Assembly: GCA_003158365.1 (NCBI GenBank)
Contig: PMIW01000178.1
Span: 4,043 to 35,147 of the forward strand
Origin: Ignavibacteriota bacterium
Lineage (GTDB): Bacteria > Bacteroidota > Ignavibacteria > Tepidaquicellales > Tepidaquicellaceae
Reading direction: 5' to 3'
DNA length: 31,105 bases
The notes below the pieces were generated by a model. The model saw only the letters and a list, made by a program, of their open reading frames with translations. It did not search any database and was not told the DNA's origin. The translations under genes were made by a program, and so were the position numbers. Each line of letters starts with the position of its first letter. Within the stretch, counting starts at the first letter, position 1. Positions 17,242 to 24,946 of the stretch are shown one piece after another.

Positions 17242-17535
17242 AAATTTTATTTTGAGTTTGAAAAAAGATTACTAGAGTTAAAAGACTGCTTATTCTAAAA
17301 TATAATAATATTATTAAAATATCAAATCAATTTTTTAATATTATAACTGCTCTTTTTATCAAAAAGCAAAGTATTTTCAGTCAATTAATTTGATTTTTTC
17401 AATTTAGTCTTAAATTTAATTTCAACAATAAAATTATTTTGAAAATCATATATTATTTTCATTAAAATATTTTATGCATAAAAAAAGCTTCAAAAATCTT
17501 TCGATTTTTGAAGCTTAATTTAGTACTGATATATT
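17242..17535. other. Intergenic region between array genes 11 and 12
   Basis: This 294-base AT-rich spacer is the longest inside the array. It holds the terminator hairpin of gene 12 at its right end and the undefined promoter region of gene 11. No open reading frame or RNA gene was seen. A short A/T-run region (17300-17345, ATATAATAATATTATTAAAATAT) is self-complementary but is simply low complexity. Confidence 0.6.
17481..17516 (-). terminator. Perfect 14 bp hairpin terminator after propeller gene 12
   Basis: AAGCTTCAAAAATC (17485-17498) pairs perfectly with 17503-17516 around a TTTC loop. The A-run at 17481-17486 gives the U-run on the minus transcript. It lies 19 bases past the stop codon of the gene at 17536. 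Confidence 0.88.
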
Positions 17536-20406
17536 TTATTTTATCATTAGCATTTTCTTAATATCCGTAAATCCGTTTGATTCCATTCTGTAGAAGTATA
17601 CTCCGCTCGATAATTCAGAGCCGTTGAAGTCAACCGAATACGCGCCCGGCGATTTTACTTCATTTACAAGTGTTTTAACTTCTCTGCCAAGCACATCATA
17701 TATCTTCAGATTAACAAATCCCTGTTTCGGAACTGCGAAATTAATCCTTGTTACGGGATTGAAAGGATTCGGATAATTTTGCGATAATGAATATGTGGAA
17801 GGAACTGTTGAACCAACCTGTGAACCTGTTCCGGTTACGGTATTAATTACAAAACAGGTATTAGCTCTTGCGGTCTGAGAAGTAGGAGCATTGAAAGTTG
17901 TACAGGCTGTCGAGATATCGTGGTACTCGGAATATTCCATACCTGACATCGTGGTTCCAAGCACTGTGGTAGCAGTTGTATAAGAAGAGTTACCAAAACA
18001 AATTTCTACCATGAGGTTGCTTGTTCCGTTATACGCAAATGGTGTTTGCAAATCTATATACTGCCAGCCGGTTGCGGGGACTGTATAAGTTCCTGTATAT
18101 ACATTCGTCCAGCCGGTAGAAGTGAATCCGGTTAAGGTTGAAAGGGCTGTATGCTGCATATTAATGTTAAATCCGGTCATTGCCGCACCGCCGACCGCTG
18201 AAATGTTGAATCCTATTCTTGTAATATTTCCTGCCGCACCCTGATTTGCAATTATTTCAGCTGAGGTATATAGGAACTGAGTTCTGTTTCCATACCAGTA
18301 TGTATTGAATGGTCCGCTTGCGCTACCCATTGCAATTGTACCGGTTCCTATACAAGCTGTAGCCTGTGATACAATTTTAAAATTATATAAAGCTGTAGAA
18401 TCTCTGTTGTGTCCCGAACTATTATCCTGAGCTATGATTCTATAGAATATCGTATCTCCTGCATTTACATCTGCCTGAATTGAATTAAACAATGCTTCAT
18501 AAACGTTACCGGAAGTATTAATAAGTTTGAATCTTTTTGCTACTCCGACAGCACCTTTTTTCCAGTTAACCCATGCAGAGTCAACGCCTATATTATCTGT
18601 TACGGTTGCACTTACCGATACCGGCCACGATAATTTTGGAGTATTTCCAATTGGTATGTGAGTAATTACAGGTTTAACTGTATCCGCAGATGCTACAAAT
18701 GAATAATAATTTGCAGGTGCACCTGCCGGGGCTGTTGCTGTTCTAACCAATGAATCTGTTGCAGTCAAATAATAATTGTATGTGCCTGCGCCTGATAAAG
18801 TAATATTTGCAGTCCAGTTTGTGCCGCTTGAATTTGTCAACTGAACTGTTGTCCATGTTGTACTGTTCTTTGCATATTTTAACTGTGCAGTCGAAGGATT
18901 AATTCCCGAACCTGAAGGAGTAATTACACAGTTTACAGGAATAGTACCTGTTGTTTGTTCTGTACTTCCAAGTTGTGTATGTGATATTGACGGACCTAAA
19001 TCGATAGGTGCTGTCCAGGCTTGCATCGAACCTGATTTGTTGTCAAACCAGAAAGGCCATATCTTACCATTACCACTTGTAATACCAATATAATCGCCAC
19101 CATAAGTACCTAATCCGGGTTCAGGAGCCGGTTTCCATCTATGGTCAGATACTTTAATATCTGTCCAGGTCGAACCACCATCTACCGAACGTGACATATA
19201 TGTTTCGCAAGAATCACCGACAGATGGATAATTTCTGTTATCATAATATAAAACGTTTACGCCACCAGTTGGATCAACACATACGCAAGGGAACCATTGA
19301 ACTTTTCCGTTACTCACTGCATCCTGGTTAACTCTTATTCCTGCCGACCAGGTTGTACCGCCGTCTGTCGATTTGTGAAGAATAACATCTGCATCACTTC
19401 CTGCCGGAGCAAGATTTACTTCATCGTCAACAATATAAAGCCATCCGTTTCTCGGACCGCCTGATTTATCGCATGCTATTCTCGGGAAATCGTTAGTTCT
19501 AAGACCCCATCCGTTATATGAACTTGAACGCGTTCCATTGGAATTAAATATTGTTTCGTTCGAAGTCCAGTTTACACCGCCGTTTGTTGATTTTGCAAGT
19601 CCAACGCCTGTAGAAACGCTTGACTGTTTTGACCAGCAAACATATACTACACCTGCCGGTCCTACAACTACATCAGCGCCCTGTGAGGTTGTAGAAGGAC
19701 TATTTACCTGCTGAGCTGTTGACCAGGAAACACCGCTGTTTGTTGTATATGATACTCTTATATGCCATGTTCCTGAAGTATAACTCCATGCCGTATAAGT
19801 TCTACCATAATATGGGCTTGATGGTACATCATCTGAACCCGTCAAATTTTTATCTGACGGTGAGCCGCCTGATATTGTATAAGGTGATGACCAGGTAACG
19901 CCATGGTCAGTCGAATATTGTCCAAACATTGAAACGCTTCCACTTGTATTTAACGATGTAAATACAAAGTTTCCGAATTTATCTATTGCGGGAGCGGGGT
20001 CACTTGCGCCTACCGGACAGTTTGGCATTATGTCAGTTCCAAACCAGTTCAATCCGCCGTTTGTAGATACATAAACGCCCTGGCTGTAAGTAGAACCTGC
20101 CGTTGAGTTTGACGCACCATATAATAACAAAGGCCATGCAGGATTACTTGAGAGATATATTTCGTCCTGCTGATTTGAATTGGGCAGCACTCTGAAGTTC
20201 GCACCTACTGCCGTAACTCCGGAAGGAGAAAAATAATAAGTTGGTTGAGTATTTGGATTTTCCCAGGTGACTTTAACCTGAGGTAAGATCACACCTTTTC
20301 CTAAAGGTGGTTTTGGAGTCATTCTCTGGTCTAAAATCCATCTTTCCTGACTGATTGCGTTTCCGCATAAGACAAGAATAAAGAAAATTGCTAAAAATTT
20401 CTTCAT
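17536..20406 (-). CDS. T9SS-exported six-Asp-box propeller protein, array copy 4 (gene 12)
   Basis: A 956-residue paralogue and the first array gene in the direction of transcription. It has a signal peptide (residues 1-19, CGNAIS, then Q20). Asp boxes are at 114-121, 165-172, 221-228, 273-280, 346-353 and 407-414. Conserved landmarks shared with the other copies are SP.GVTAV near 61-67, D-P-x-P-A-I-D-K near 136-143, S/T-DD-P-SPYYG near 191-201, and FPRI-x-x-DKSGG near 307. Two Ig-like domains, the four-cysteine beta module and the T9SS type A tail (to FTDIKKMLMIK) follow. The propeller is closest to copy 1, and the linker before the sorting domain (TVTGTGSQVGS) is also shared with copy 1, while the first Ig domain is closest to copy 3. 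The function is unknown; secretion and surface anchoring are inferred. Confidence 0.85.
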   Translation of the reverse strand: MKKFLAIFFILVLCGNAISQERWILDQRMTPKPPLGKGVILPQVKVTWENPNTQPTYYFSPSGVTAVGANFRVLPNSNQQDEIYLSSNPAWPLLLYGASNSTAGSTYSQGVYVSTNGGLNWFGTDIMPNCPVGASDPAPAIDKFGNFVFTSLNTSGSVSMFGQYSTDHGVTWSSPYTISGGSPSDKNLTGSDDVPSSPYYGRTYTAWSYTSGTWHIRVSYTTNSGVSWSTAQQVNSPSTTSQGADVVVGPAGVVYVCWSKQSSVSTGVGLAKSTNGGVNWTSNETIFNSNGTRSSSYNGWGLRTNDFPRIACDKSGGPRNGWLYIVDDEVNLAPAGSDADVILHKSTDGGTTWSAGIRVNQDAVSNGKVQWFPCVCVDPTGGVNVLYYDNRNYPSVGDSCETYMSRSVDGGSTWTDIKVSDHRWKPAPEPGLGTYGGDYIGITSGNGKIWPFWFDNKSGSMQAWTAPIDLGPSISHTQLGSTEQTTGTIPVNCVITPSGSGINPSTAQLKYAKNSTTWTTVQLTNSSGTNWTANITLSGAGTYNYYLTATDSLVRTATAPAGAPANYYSFVASADTVKPVITHIPIGNTPKLSWPVSVSATVTDNIGVDSAWVNWKKGAVGVAKRFKLINTSGNVYEALFNSIQADVNAGDTIFYRIIAQDNSSGHNRDSTALYNFKIVSQATACIGTGTIAMGSASGPFNTYWYGNRTQFLYTSAEIIANQGAAGNITRIGFNISAVGGAAMTGFNINMQHTALSTLTGFTSTGWTNVYTGTYTVPATGWQYIDLQTPFAYNGTSNLMVEICFGNSSYTTATTVLGTTMSGMEYSEYHDISTACTTFNAPTSQTARANTCFVINTVTGTGSQVGSTVPSTYSLSQNYPNPFNPVTRINFAVPKQGFVNLKIYDVLGREVKTLVNEVKSPGAYSVDFNGSELSSGVYFYRMESNGFTDIKKMLMIK

Positions 20407-20690
20407 AAAGTTAAAATTAAATTAAAATTGTAAAAGACCTTTAAATATAATTGAATTAAATTATATAAAAAATATACTATTAAAATTAATTTAATTATAA
20501 TATTTAATTTATTTTTGCAATATTCTAAATTTATTATCTGTTTAATCAATAATATAAAATATATTTTCAGTATTATTTACATAAATCATATTTCTTCTAT
20601 GTTGTAAAAAATTGTAACAAAAAGCACGTTTGGTTCAAATAAAATGATTTTTTATATTTTAATGATATTTGATTATCAATATATTGCAAA
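20407..20690. other. Divergent intergenic region between the propeller array and dusB
   Basis: This 284-base, very AT-rich spacer separates the divergent starts of the first propeller gene (left) and dusB (right). It must hold both promoters. A candidate for dusB is listed separately. No operator-like inverted repeat, small ORF or RNA gene was recognised. Confidence 0.6.
20629..20660 (+). promoter_or_regulatory. Candidate Bacteroidota-type promoter for the dusB cluster
   Basis: TTTG at 20629-20632, a 20-base spacer, then TATATTTT at 20653-20660. This fits the Bacteroidota sigma-A pattern TTTG-N19/20-TAnnTTTG except for the last base. Transcription would begin about 25 bases before the dusB ATG. 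AT-rich background makes chance matches likely, so this is tentative. Confidence 0.35.
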
Positions 20691-21671
20691 ATGAATGATT
20701 TTCAGAAAATATTTTCCAATAAAATTTCTCTCGCTCCAATGGAAGATGTGACCGAGCCTCCGTTCAGATTAATCTGTAAAAGGCTTGGGGCGGATATTAT
20801 GTATACTGAATTTATTTCTTCGGACGGATTAATCCGCGATGCAAGGAAAGCAAGAAATAAACTTTTTTATTACGGTGAGGAAAGACCGGTAGGCATACAA
20901 ATATTCGGTAAAAATGTCGAAGTGATGAATGAAGCTGCGAAAATTGCTGAGACTGCAAAACCGGATTTCATCGATATTAACTGCGGATGCTGGGTTAAAG
21001 ATGTTGCACTGAAAGGTGCAGGAGCAGGATTACTTAAGGATATACCTGCGATGAAAAACCTCGCGGAGAATATATTAAAAAGTGTCGAGCTGCCTGTTAC
21101 TCTAAAAACGAGACTGGGATGGGATGAGAAATCAATCGTGATCGTTGAGGTCGCAAAAATAATGGAAGATATCGGAATACAGGCGCTGACAGTGCATTGC
21201 AGAATCCGTGGACAGGGAAACAAAGGAGAAGCAGACTGGAGCTGGATAAAAAGAATTAAAGACAGCGGAGTGAAAATACCGATTATTTTAAACGGAAATA
21301 TAAAAACTCCCGAAGATGTAAAATTTGTATTCGATAATTTCCAGCCCGACGCAGTGATGATTGGACAGGCGGCGATTACCAATCCGTGGATTTTCAAGCA
21401 GGCGAAATTTTTTATAGAGCACGGATACAATGAAGAGCCTCCCGATTTAAAAGAAAGGATAAATACTTGCCTTGAACATTTAAAATTAGCTGTCGAATTT
21501 AAGGGTGAAAAATACGGAGTAATGGAATTCAGGAAGCATTATTCCGGGTACCTTAGAGATTACAGCAATATATCACAAATAAGACTGGAACTAATGAAGT
21601 TCACTGAATACGCACCTATTGAGGAAAGGCTGATACGGTTTAGAAATGAATTTTGCGAATTAACTGCATAA
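20691..21671 (+). CDS. dusB: tRNA-dihydrouridine synthase (DusB-like)
   Basis: An FMN enzyme that reduces uridine to dihydrouridine in tRNA D-loops. The 326 residues match the family: N-terminal FMN-loop LAPMEDVTEPPFR (14-26), YTEFISSDGLI, and the active-site segment DINCGC with catalytic-position C100. K139 lies in TLKTRLGWD, and H169 in TVHCRIRGQGNKGEADWSWI binds the FMN region. The phosphate-binding ILNGNIKTPEDV and MIGQAAITNPWIF follow. Two positions deviate from the common pattern: DIN.GCP is GCW here, and HGRT is HCRI. The C-terminal helical tRNA-binding domain is present (about 245-326). The gene opens a plus-strand cluster running divergently from the propeller array. The dusB subtype is inferred from overall resemblance. 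Confidence 0.9.
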   Translation: MNDFQKIFSNKISLAPMEDVTEPPFRLICKRLGADIMYTEFISSDGLIRDARKARNKLFYYGEERPVGIQIFGKNVEVMNEAAKIAETAKPDFIDINCGCWVKDVALKGAGAGLLKDIPAMKNLAENILKSVELPVTLKTRLGWDEKSIVIVEVAKIMEDIGIQALTVHCRIRGQGNKGEADWSWIKRIKDSGVKIPIILNGNIKTPEDVKFVFDNFQPDAVMIGQAAITNPWIFKQAKFFIEHGYNEEPPDLKERINTCLEHLKLAVEFKGEKYGVMEFRKHYSGYLRDYSNISQIRLELMKFTEYAPIEERLIRFRNEFCELTA

Positions 21672-21734
21672 ACACTTATTGTCTGTTCTTTTTTATTCTT
21701 ATCAATTAAAAAAATAATTTTTATAAACATAAAA

Positions 21735-21739
21735 AGGAG
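21735..21739 (+). promoter_or_regulatory. Strong Shine-Dalgarno site of the slipin gene
   Basis: AGGAG within AAAGGAGAGGG, 8 bases before the ATG at 21748. It is noteworthy because almost no other gene in the window has a recognisable Shine-Dalgarno sequence. Confidence 0.75.
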
Positions 21740-21747
21740 AGGGTAAA

Positions 21748-22515
21748 ATGCAAGCTTTAATTGGTGTACTAATTGTTTTTGGAGGATTCATTGGTTTTAT
21801 AATTTTAATAATCCTCATTCGTTCTTTCAGAATTCTCAATGAATATGAAAGAGCCGTTATATTCAGACTCGGTAAATACAAAGCGGTTAAAGGTCCCGGG
21901 CTTATAATACTCGTTCCGATTTTAGACAGGATGGTTCGTGTCAGTTTAAGAATAATAGCCCTCGATGTTCCCTCACAGGATATAATAACAAAAGATAACG
22001 TTTCGGTAAAGGTGAATGCCGTTGTCTACTTTAAAGTTAATGACCCGAACAGGGCAATTATACAGGTTGAAGACTTTATGTATGCAACTTCACTAGTATC
22101 TCAGACAACGTTGCGAAGCGTACTCGGGCAAAGCGAAATGGATGAACTGTTATCCCACAGAGAAACCATTAATGCAAAACTAAAAATACTTATTGATAAC
22201 CAGACAGAGCCGTGGGGCATTCAGGTTAATAATGTAGAATTGAAAAACGTCGACCTGCCTCAGGAAATGATAAGGGCTATGTCCAGACAGGCAGAAGCCG
22301 AAAGAGACAAAAGAGCAAAAATCATTAACTCGGAAGGTGAATTCCAGTCTGCGCAAAAACTTGCTGATGCGGCAAATATTCTTGGTAGTAACCAAAATGC
22401 GATGCAACTCAGATACCTGCAGGTTATGACTGAAATAGCAACCGAAAAAACATCAACATTAATAATTCCATTGCCGATGGAAATTTTGAAATATTTCCAA
22501 AGCATGACAAAATAA
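21748..22515 (+). CDS. Slipin (stomatin/prohibitin-like SPFH membrane protein)
   Basis: A 255-residue SPFH-domain protein. An N-terminal membrane segment (residues 4-25, IGVLIVFGGFIGFIILIILI) is followed by the stomatin signature NEYERAVIFRLGKY, KGPGLIILVPILDRMVRVSLR and LDVPSQDIITKDNVSVKVNAVVYF. The RSVLGQSEMDELLSHRETIN and WGIQVNNVELKNVDLP segments complete the SPFH domain. A charged helix (MSRQAEAERDKRAKIINSEGE, split here for length) and an alanine-rich tail favour oligomerisation. Such proteins scaffold membrane microdomains and often pair with an NfeD-type partner, which is not seen here. The stop codon abuts the start codon of the next gene (TAA then ATG, no gap), so translation of the two is probably coupled. 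Confidence 0.92.
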   Translation: MQALIGVLIVFGGFIGFIILIILIRSFRILNEYERAVIFRLGKYKAVKGPGLIILVPILDRMVRVSLRIIALDVPSQDIITKDNVSVKVNAVVYFKVNDPNRAIIQVEDFMYATSLVSQTTLRSVLGQSEMDELLSHRETINAKLKILIDNQTEPWGIQVNNVELKNVDLPQEMIRAMSRQAEAERDKRAKIINSEGEFQSAQKLADAANILGSNQNAMQLRYLQVMTEIATEKTSTLIIPLPMEILKYFQSMTK

Positions 22516-24261
22516 ATGAATAGAAGAAAAATATTTATATTTATTTTTCTTATTCTGTTAAATTTCTGGGGATTCGATGTTACAAATCTTGCCAGGAAAG
22601 CCGAATATGACTGGGTTCAAGATAAACTGAATTCAATGACCCTGAAAGATAAAATCGCCCAGATGGTAATTTCATATTCAGACGGGTTTGCAATGGGTGA
22701 AAATTCTCAGGAATTTAACAGGATTAAAAATCTCATAAGCGCTCAGAAAATCGGCGGACTGATTTTCTTCAGGGGAAATGCTGTGCAGGAAGCAGGACTT
22801 ATAAACAGATTTCAGGAACTTTCAGAAACTCCCCTTTTGATATCACAGGATTTTGAAAGAGGAACAGGTATGAGACTTGAAGACGGTTCAATATTTCCGA
22901 ATAATATGGGTTTAGGAGCTACAAGAAATTTTGAACTCGCTTATAAGATGGGATTGCAGATTGCAAAGGAATGCAGGGCAATCGGTATTCATCAAAACTA
23001 TGCTCCTGATGTAGATGTTAACAACAATCCCGATAATCCGATTATAAATGTCCGTTCATTCGGAGAAGACCCTCAGCTTGTCGCTCAAATGGGAGCTAAC
23101 CTGATTAAAGGACTTCAGGACGGAAAAATTATTGCAACCGCAAAGCACTTTCCCGGACACGGTGATACGGATATAGACACGCATAATGATTTACCTGTTC
23201 TGAATTTTGAACGCGACCGTCTGGATAAAATCGAACTTGTTCCTTTTATCGAAGCAATAAACTCAGGTGTGAAATCGGTAATGACTGCTCACATTTCTTT
23301 TCCTGCTTTAGAGAAAACCCCTAATATTCCTGCATCATTATCATACAATATTGTTACTGGATTATTAACAAAGGAACTCGGGTTCAGGGGATTAAAGATA
23401 ACAGATGCATTAAATATGGCAGGCATCACGAAACATTTTTCCGCAAAGGAAGTTGCTTTGATGTGCGTTAATGCAGGTATAGATTTGATTTTAATGCCGC
23501 AGGGAGAAGAAATCACAATCGATGCGATAGAATCCGCAGTTAAGAACGGTGATATTAAGGAAGAAAGAATTCTAGAATCAACAAGAAAAATTCTTGAAGC
23601 TAAACTCTGGCTCGGGCTCGATAAAGAAAGATTAATTGATGCGGGCCTGGTTTCTTCTGTGGTCAATTCAGCCGAATCGAAAGAACTTTCACAGTTAATT
23701 GCCGACGAATCCATAACACTCGTAAAGAATGATAACGGGAACATTCCATTCGGAAGGAAAATGGTAAGAAGAAAAGAAACGTGTCTTGTAATTTCTTTAA
23801 ACAACGGAAATGAAATATCAAATTCGGATTATTTTCTCCAAACTTTCACGGATAAAGGTAATAGTTATTTCTCTGAATTTAAAAATTATGATATAAAAGG
23901 CGAAGTAAAAAATACCGATGAGATTATCAAAGATTCAAAGGATTTTGTTTACGTTATTATTTCTGTATATGCAAAAGTAAAAATGAAGACAGGAACGGTA
24001 GGACTTCCTAAATCACAACTGAATTTGATAAACAAATTAGCGGAAAACGGAAAAAGTGTTTGTGTTATTTCATTCGGGAATCCATACCTGTTAAAAGGTT
24101 TTAAGAATATAGAAAGCTATATTTGCGCATACGGCGACGGAGAGACGACTATTAATGCAGTAGTAAAGACTATGTTCGGGGAAATACCGTTTAAAGGAAA
24201 GCTTCCTGTTACAATTTCCGAAGAATATAAATACGGTTTGGGATTATCTACCTGGCAGTAG
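22516..24261 (+). CDS. Glycoside hydrolase family 3, beta-N-acetylglucosaminidase-like
   Basis: A 581-residue exported or membrane-anchored hydrolase with an N-terminal hydrophobic segment (5-20). The family 3 barrel covers about residues 30-360. Landmarks are GGLIFFRGN, QDFERGTGMRL, NYAPDVDVNNNPDNPIINVRSFGEDP, and the NagZ-type loop KHFPGHGDTDIDTH (210-223), whose H215/D217 pair acts as general acid/base in this subgroup. The nucleophile is D297 in KITDALNM. A C-terminal alpha/beta domain follows (about 400-581) but no beta-lactamase fusion of the kind common in Bacteroidota. The predicted role is hydrolysis of N-acetylglucosaminides from peptidoglycan or chitin-type glycans in the periplasm. 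Start and stop codons abut the slipin gene. Confidence 0.9.
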   Translation: MNRRKIFIFIFLILLNFWGFDVTNLARKAEYDWVQDKLNSMTLKDKIAQMVISYSDGFAMGENSQEFNRIKNLISAQKIGGLIFFRGNAVQEAGLINRFQELSETPLLISQDFERGTGMRLEDGSIFPNNMGLGATRNFELAYKMGLQIAKECRAIGIHQNYAPDVDVNNNPDNPIINVRSFGEDPQLVAQMGANLIKGLQDGKIIATAKHFPGHGDTDIDTHNDLPVLNFERDRLDKIELVPFIEAINSGVKSVMTAHISFPALEKTPNIPASLSYNIVTGLLTKELGFRGLKITDALNMAGITKHFSAKEVALMCVNAGIDLILMPQGEEITIDAIESAVKNGDIKEERILESTRKILEAKLWLGLDKERLIDAGLVSSVVNSAESKELSQLIADESITLVKNDNGNIPFGRKMVRRKETCLVISLNNGNEISNSDYFLQTFTDKGNSYFSEFKNYDIKGEVKNTDEIIKDSKDFVYVIISVYAKVKMKTGTVGLPKSQLNLINKLAENGKSVCVISFGNPYLLKGFKNIESYICAYGDGETTINAVVKTMFGEIPFKGKLPVTISEEYKYGLGLSTWQ

Positions 24262-24278
24262 ACAGGACAAATTAATAT

Positions 24279-24926
24279 ATGATTGATAAAAAAATTATTG
24301 AAGATTTAAGAAGAAATTACAAATTAAAATCGCTCGACCAGAAAGATGTTCTTGAAAATCCTTTCGAGCAGTTTTCGGTCTGGTTTGAAGAGGCAATGCA
24401 TTCAAAACTTCCCGAGCCGAATGCTTTAATTCTTGCAACCGCAACCAAAGAAGGTATACCTTCAGTAAGGGCACTGCTGCTGAAAGGATTTGATGAAAAA
24501 GGATTTATTTTTTATACAAATTATGAAAGCAGAAAAGGCAAAGAATTAGCTGAAAACAAAAATGCATCAATTCTTTTTTTCTGGCCTGAAATCGAAAGGC
24601 AAATAAGGCTCGAAGGAACAGTGGAAAAAATTTCCAAAATTGAATCGAAAAGATATTTCGATACACGTCCGTATAAAAGCCGTATCGGCGCATGGGCATC
24701 GAACCAGAGTGAGGTTATAGGAAGCAGGTTTGTAATCGTAAAAAAATTCTTAAAATATTTTATAAAATTTCACAGTAAAGAAATTCCCCTGCCCCCGTAC
24801 TGGGGAGGGTTTATATTAATACCTGACACATTTGAATTCTGGCAGGGCAGGGCAAACCGCCTTCACGACAGAGTCAGATATAAGCTTGCTGACGGGAAAT
24901 GGAAAATTGAAAGATTATCACCCTAA
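24279..24926 (+). CDS. pdxH: Pyridoxamine 5'-phosphate oxidase (PdxH)
   Basis: PdxH is an FMN oxidase that makes pyridoxal 5'-phosphate from pyridoxine or pyridoxamine phosphate in the vitamin B6 pathway. The 215-residue length is standard. Motifs are the N-terminal lid LRRNYKLKSLDQ; PNALILATATKEGIPSVRALLLKG; the FMN-binding FYTNYESRKGKEL (78-90); RIGAWASNQSEVI (135-147); and the C-terminal PPYWGGF...FEFWQGRANRLHDRVRYK with the substrate-binding R194-x-H196. The terminal residues RLSP are the usual family ending. It follows the glycosidase by 17 bases on the same strand, in what looks like a mixed housekeeping operon. Confidence 0.95.
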   Translation: MIDKKIIEDLRRNYKLKSLDQKDVLENPFEQFSVWFEEAMHSKLPEPNALILATATKEGIPSVRALLLKGFDEKGFIFYTNYESRKGKELAENKNASILFFWPEIERQIRLEGTVEKISKIESKRYFDTRPYKSRIGAWASNQSEVIGSRFVIVKKFLKYFIKFHSKEIPLPPYWGGFILIPDTFEFWQGRANRLHDRVRYKLADGKWKIERLSP

Positions 24927-24946
24927 ATATTAAAAGAAACCAATTC

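Larger units (their letters stand above)
8185..20406 (-). repeat. Tandem array of four paralogous propeller genes
   Basis: Four genes of 956-974 codons lie head to tail on the minus strand with spacers of 294, 127 and 176 bases. All share one domain order and are similar over their whole length, most strongly in the C-terminal 270 residues. Each is followed by a terminator-like hairpin, so they form separate transcription units and not one operon. No transposase or integrase is adjacent. Confidence 0.9.

Noticed and set aside
17300..17345. Self-complementary A/T stretch upstream of gene 11 as a possible operator
   Set aside because: It is low-complexity AT sequence in an AT-rich spacer and pairs by composition alone.
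8185..20406. Annotation of the propeller proteins as exo-alpha-sialidases
   Set aside because: Asp boxes only indicate the fold; the catalytic arginine triad and other sialidase residues could not be located.
8185..20406. A CRISPR array, composite transposon or integron as the cause of the long repeats
   Set aside because: The repeats are whole paralogous genes with hairpin-bounded spacers; no short regularly spaced repeats, transposase, integrase or terminal inverted repeats were seen.
20870..21430. A 186-codon open frame antisense to dusB
   Set aside because: The plus strand encodes an intact tRNA-dihydrouridine synthase with its motifs; the antisense frame has none.
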